This document shows, in pieces, positions 11,738 to 14,687 of a stretch of 14,687 bases of DNA (positions are counted from its first letter, which is position 1; every line of letters starts with the position of its first letter). A program made the translations under genes and the position numbers. The notes below the pieces were generated by a model that was not told the origin of the DNA, searched no databases, and was given only the letters and a program-made list of their open reading frames with translations. The stretch comes from Candidatus Omnitrophota bacterium (GTDB lineage: Bacteria; Omnitrophota; Gorgyraeia; Gygaellales; Profunditerraquicolaceae): positions 1-14,687 of the forward strand of contig JAQUON010000022.1 in assembly GCA_028717045.1 (NCBI GenBank), written 5' to 3'.

Positions 11738-14674
11738 ATGTTCGGTTTACTCAAAAAACAATTCTTAAGACAGAAACAGGGCGCGATAAAGAAAAAATCC
11801 CCTTCGGCCCATATCGTACTGCACCAGGATATGCCTTTATCGTCGGTTGATCAATTAGTGGGGATGGCGCAGCGCATTGAGGAGATCAATGCCCTTGAAC
11901 CAGCAATCCAGAAGCTTTCGGATGCGCAATTACGCCAAAAGACCGATGCATTTAGGCAGCACATTGCTATGCGTTCGCAAGAGGTAGGGCCCGAAATAGC
12001 AACACTCTTAGAGATATACGCCTCCTCGACAATGCCGGAAGAGAAAGATAAGCTCAAAGAGAAGATAAAACTCGCGCGGAATAAAATATTTGCCGGTATC
12101 CTTTCGGAGTCCTTTGCCGTGGTCAGGGAGGCATCGCGCAGGGCTATCGGATTGCGCCATTTTGACGTCCAGCTCGCCGGCGGCATAGTACTCCATGAAG
12201 GACGGATTGCCGAGATGGCAACCGGAGAAGGAAAAACCCTCGTTGCTACCCTGCCCGCATACCTAAATGCCCTTTTAGGCAAAGGGGTACATATCGTGAC
12301 CGTCAACGACTATCTGGCGAAGAGAGACAGCGAATGGATGGGCCCGATTTTTCAATTCCTGGGATTGCGGGTCGGCGTCATCCAGCACGAAATGTCCGAC
12401 GCAGAAAGAAAACAGGCCTATTCCTGCGATATTACCTACGGCACCAATAACGAATTCGGGTTTGATTATCTCAGGGATAACATGAAGTATGGGTTGGAGG
12501 ATTTAGTGCAGCGGGAATTTTACTACGCCATTGTTGATGAGGTAGATTCCATATTAATAGACGAAGCACGCACCCCCCTTATTATTTCCGGCTCAACGGA
12601 TGAATCTACGGATAAATATTATACTGCGCGGGGGATCGCCTCGCAATTAAAGGGCAGGCGCATTACCGAAAAGGATGAGATAGACGCAAAGTATAAAGGA
12701 GAGGACCTCTCAAAGGGATTCGACTATATCGCCGACGAGAAAGCCCAGACAATAGCGATTACCGAGACAGGAGAAATCAAGGCTTCCCGGTTATGGGGGA
12801 TAAGCGATTTACACAGCCTTGAGACCATGGAGCAGCGGCACCATACGATCCAGGCGCTCAGGGCTAAGGAGTATTTTAGGCCGGATGTCGATTATGTGGT
12901 TAAAGACGGCGGGGTAGTGATAGTAGATGAATTTACCGGCAGGCTCATGCCCGGGAGGCGCTGGTCTGACGGTTTGCACCAGGCGATTGAAGCCAAAGAA
13001 GGATTAAAGATTGAGCAGGAGAATCAGACCTTGGCATCCATCACTTTCCAGAATTACTTCAGGATGTATGAAAAATTAGCCGGGATGACCGGCACGGCAT
13101 TCACCGAAGCGAGCGAATTCAAGGCAATATATAAACTGGATGTAGTAGTAGTGCCTACGAATAGGCCGTTGATCAGGACAAACTACGCCGACTGTATCTA
13201 TAAAACCGAGAAAGAAAAATTCAATGCCGTTGTAGAAGAGATTGCCGGTTTATACGAAAAAGGCAGGCCCGTTCTTGTTGGTACCATCTCCATAGAAAAA
13301 TCCGAATTCCTCTCTTCCCTGCTTACGCGTAAAGGCATCCCCCATCAGGTGCTCAATGCCAAGTATCACGAAATGGAGGCACAGATAGTCGCGCAGGCAG
13401 GCAGGTTTAAGGCAATAACTATTGCTACCAATATGGCGGGCAGGGGGACAGATATCCTATTGGGCGGAAATCCCGAGAACATGGCAAAGAATATCGCCAG
13501 GCAGCAGCTAAAAAACGACGACCCCGCGTTTAGCGAAGAATACAGAAAGTTGCTGGATACATACAGGGCCCAGACAGATAAAGAACATGCGCAGGTAGTT
13601 GCGTTAGGCGGCCTCCATGTGCTCGGCACCGAGCGGCATGAGGCAAGAAGGATCGATAATCAGCTGCGCGGCCGTTCCGGAAGGCAAGGAGACCCGGGTT
13701 CTTCAAGATTCTATGTGTCCCTTGAGGATGACCTTATGCGTTTATTCGGTTCTGACAGGATAACGTTTATTATGGATAAGCTCGGCTTTGAAGAAGGCCA
13801 GGTCATAGAGCACCCCTGGGTGAGCCGGTCAATCGAAATCGCCCAACGCAGGGTCGAGCAGCACAATTTTGAGATCCGCAAGCAGCTTCTTGAATACGAT
13901 AATGTGATGAACAAGCAGAGGGAAATCGTCTATGGGCAGCGGCGGCAGATCCTTGAAGGGGTTTCCTTGAAAGATTCGGTCATGGATGCGTTGGATAAGG
14001 CTGCGGTTTCTCTGGCGAATTCCTACGCGAAGAACGAGGGCCCCGCACAAGAAATTGATGCGCCGGGGCTTGTCAATTTCCTTAAGCTGAAATTCGGAGT
14101 TGAGTTAGACGAAGCTTTTTTTGCCGGCATCGCCAAGGAAAAGGCACAGGAGAAGCTTTTCGATACTTTGGCTGCGGCGTATGAGGAAAAAGAGGGGGCC
14201 ATAAGTGCGGATACCCTGCGGCAGATGGAGCGCATCGTATTTTTACAGATTATCGACGCCAAATGGAAAGACCATCTTTACGCGATGGATAAACTCAGAG
14301 AAGGTATTGGGTTGCGTGCCTATGGGCAGCGCGATCCATTAATAGAATATAAACGCGAGGCATTTTTGATGTTCAATGAAATGATATCGGGAATCTCGGA
14401 AGAGGCCTGCGAGGAGATTTTCAGGCTGCAGTTGGTAAGGCCGGAGAGAATGAGAGGAGTCTTCAGTACGCTGCCTAAAGAATTAGTGCATCCGCAAGGA
14501 AACCGTTTTGAAGGGCCGCAGGAGTTGCCTCCTCAGGGTTCAGGCGAGAGTCTTCCCGCCTCTGCGGTACATATAAATCCCCCTGCGCCTTTGCAGCCGC
14601 ACGTCAAAGTAGGCCGCAATGATCCTTGTCCGTGCGGCTCAGGAAAGAAATACAAAAAATGTTGCGGCGGTTAA
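11738..14674 (+). CDS. secA: Protein translocase ATPase SecA
   Basis: Motor that pushes unfolded preproteins through SecYEG. The 978 residues include INALEP near 50, Walker A in TGEGKT (162-167), Walker B-type VDEVDSILIDEARTPL (from about 266), the preprotein cross-linking region, then GRLMPGRRWSDG, GMTGTAFTE, TNMAGRGTDI and the arginine-finger block GRSGRQGDPG. It ends in a helical wing/scaffold and a long flexible linker. The C-terminus carries the zinc SEC-C motif (C964, C966, C975, C976), which binds SecB and lipids in other bacteria. The last ligand is Cys rather than His, a known variant. The N-terminus before INALEP is about 22 residues longer than in E. coli. The ribosome-binding site before ATG 11738 is weak (AGG in GACAGG). 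It follows prfB by 37 bases, a common pairing. No terminator is seen in the remaining 13 bases. Confidence 0.97.
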   Translation: MFGLLKKQFLRQKQGAIKKKSPSAHIVLHQDMPLSSVDQLVGMAQRIEEINALEPAIQKLSDAQLRQKTDAFRQHIAMRSQEVGPEIATLLEIYASSTMPEEKDKLKEKIKLARNKIFAGILSESFAVVREASRRAIGLRHFDVQLAGGIVLHEGRIAEMATGEGKTLVATLPAYLNALLGKGVHIVTVNDYLAKRDSEWMGPIFQFLGLRVGVIQHEMSDAERKQAYSCDITYGTNNEFGFDYLRDNMKYGLEDLVQREFYYAIVDEVDSILIDEARTPLIISGSTDESTDKYYTARGIASQLKGRRITEKDEIDAKYKGEDLSKGFDYIADEKAQTIAITETGEIKASRLWGISDLHSLETMEQRHHTIQALRAKEYFRPDVDYVVKDGGVVIVDEFTGRLMPGRRWSDGLHQAIEAKEGLKIEQENQTLASITFQNYFRMYEKLAGMTGTAFTEASEFKAIYKLDVVVVPTNRPLIRTNYADCIYKTEKEKFNAVVEEIAGLYEKGRPVLVGTISIEKSEFLSSLLTRKGIPHQVLNAKYHEMEAQIVAQAGRFKAITIATNMAGRGTDILLGGNPENMAKNIARQQLKNDDPAFSEEYRKLLDTYRAQTDKEHAQVVALGGLHVLGTERHEARRIDNQLRGRSGRQGDPGSSRFYVSLEDDLMRLFGSDRITFIMDKLGFEEGQVIEHPWVSRSIEIAQRRVEQHNFEIRKQLLEYDNVMNKQREIVYGQRRQILEGVSLKDSVMDALDKAAVSLANSYAKNEGPAQEIDAPGLVNFLKLKFGVELDEAFFAGIAKEKAQEKLFDTLAAAYEEKEGAISADTLRQMERIVFLQIIDAKWKDHLYAMDKLREGIGLRAYGQRDPLIEYKREAFLMFNEMISGISEEACEEIFRLQLVRPERMRGVFSTLPKELVHPQGNRFEGPQELPPQGSGESLPASAVHINPPAPLQPHVKVGRNDPCPCGSGKKYKKCCGG

Positions 14675-14687
14675 AAAAGTTATTTCA

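Noticed and set aside
1..14687. A new defence, mobile or biosynthetic system
   Set aside because: Nearly every gene is a recognisable housekeeping gene; no transposase, integrase, tRNA attachment site, toxin-antitoxin pair or repeat array was seen.

Overview
The window reads as ordinary chromosomal housekeeping DNA from a Gram-negative bacterium. The envelope genes (a BamD-like TPR protein, LptE, MurJ), a type IV pilus-type ATPase, competence genes (comEA, comEC) and SecA with a C-terminal zinc motif imply a diderm cell wall. The standard code is used, with TGA as a stop: RF2 is present with its own recoded TGA. Gene order and protein style resemble uncultured PVC-type lineages such as Candidatus Omnitrophota. 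That placement is inference from memory and needs a phylogeny. The window opens inside leuS and closes 13 bases after secA, so it may be a whole metagenomic contig.

Layout. 1-960: the 3' part of leuS, with an apparent one-base deletion near 131-135. 964-1581 (minus): an unrecognised zinc-ribbon membrane protein, convergent with leuS. 1702-3452: comEA and comEC, overlapping by one base. 3466-5694: a promoter, then a tightly overlapping run of a BamD-like gene, lptE and holA. 5665-5928 (minus): rpsT, whose 3' end overlaps holA and whose promoter overlaps the start of murJ. 5977-7551: murJ. 7552-7863: a 312-base gap rich in GC palindromes. 7864-9449: a DNA-repair pair, a shortened uvrC and an O6-alkylguanine methyltransferase. 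9429-14674: a promoter, then a PilT/PilU-type ATPase, prfB (with the classic +1 programmed frameshift) and secA.

Together these genes cover translation (leuS, rpsT, prfB), replication (holA), DNA uptake (comEA/comEC), DNA repair (uvrC, ogt-like), envelope assembly (BamD-like, LptE, MurJ), pilus motor function and protein secretion (SecA). A recurring oddity is domain economy: ComEC lacks the metallo-beta-lactamase domain, HolA appears to lack its middle domain, and UvrC lacks the central linker and the C-terminal HhH domain. The pilus ATPase has Asn in place of the Walker B Glu. I see no novel multi-gene system, transposon, prophage or CRISPR array. The interesting points are these protein variants, the leuS frameshift, a possibly leaderless mRNA and the palindromic gap.
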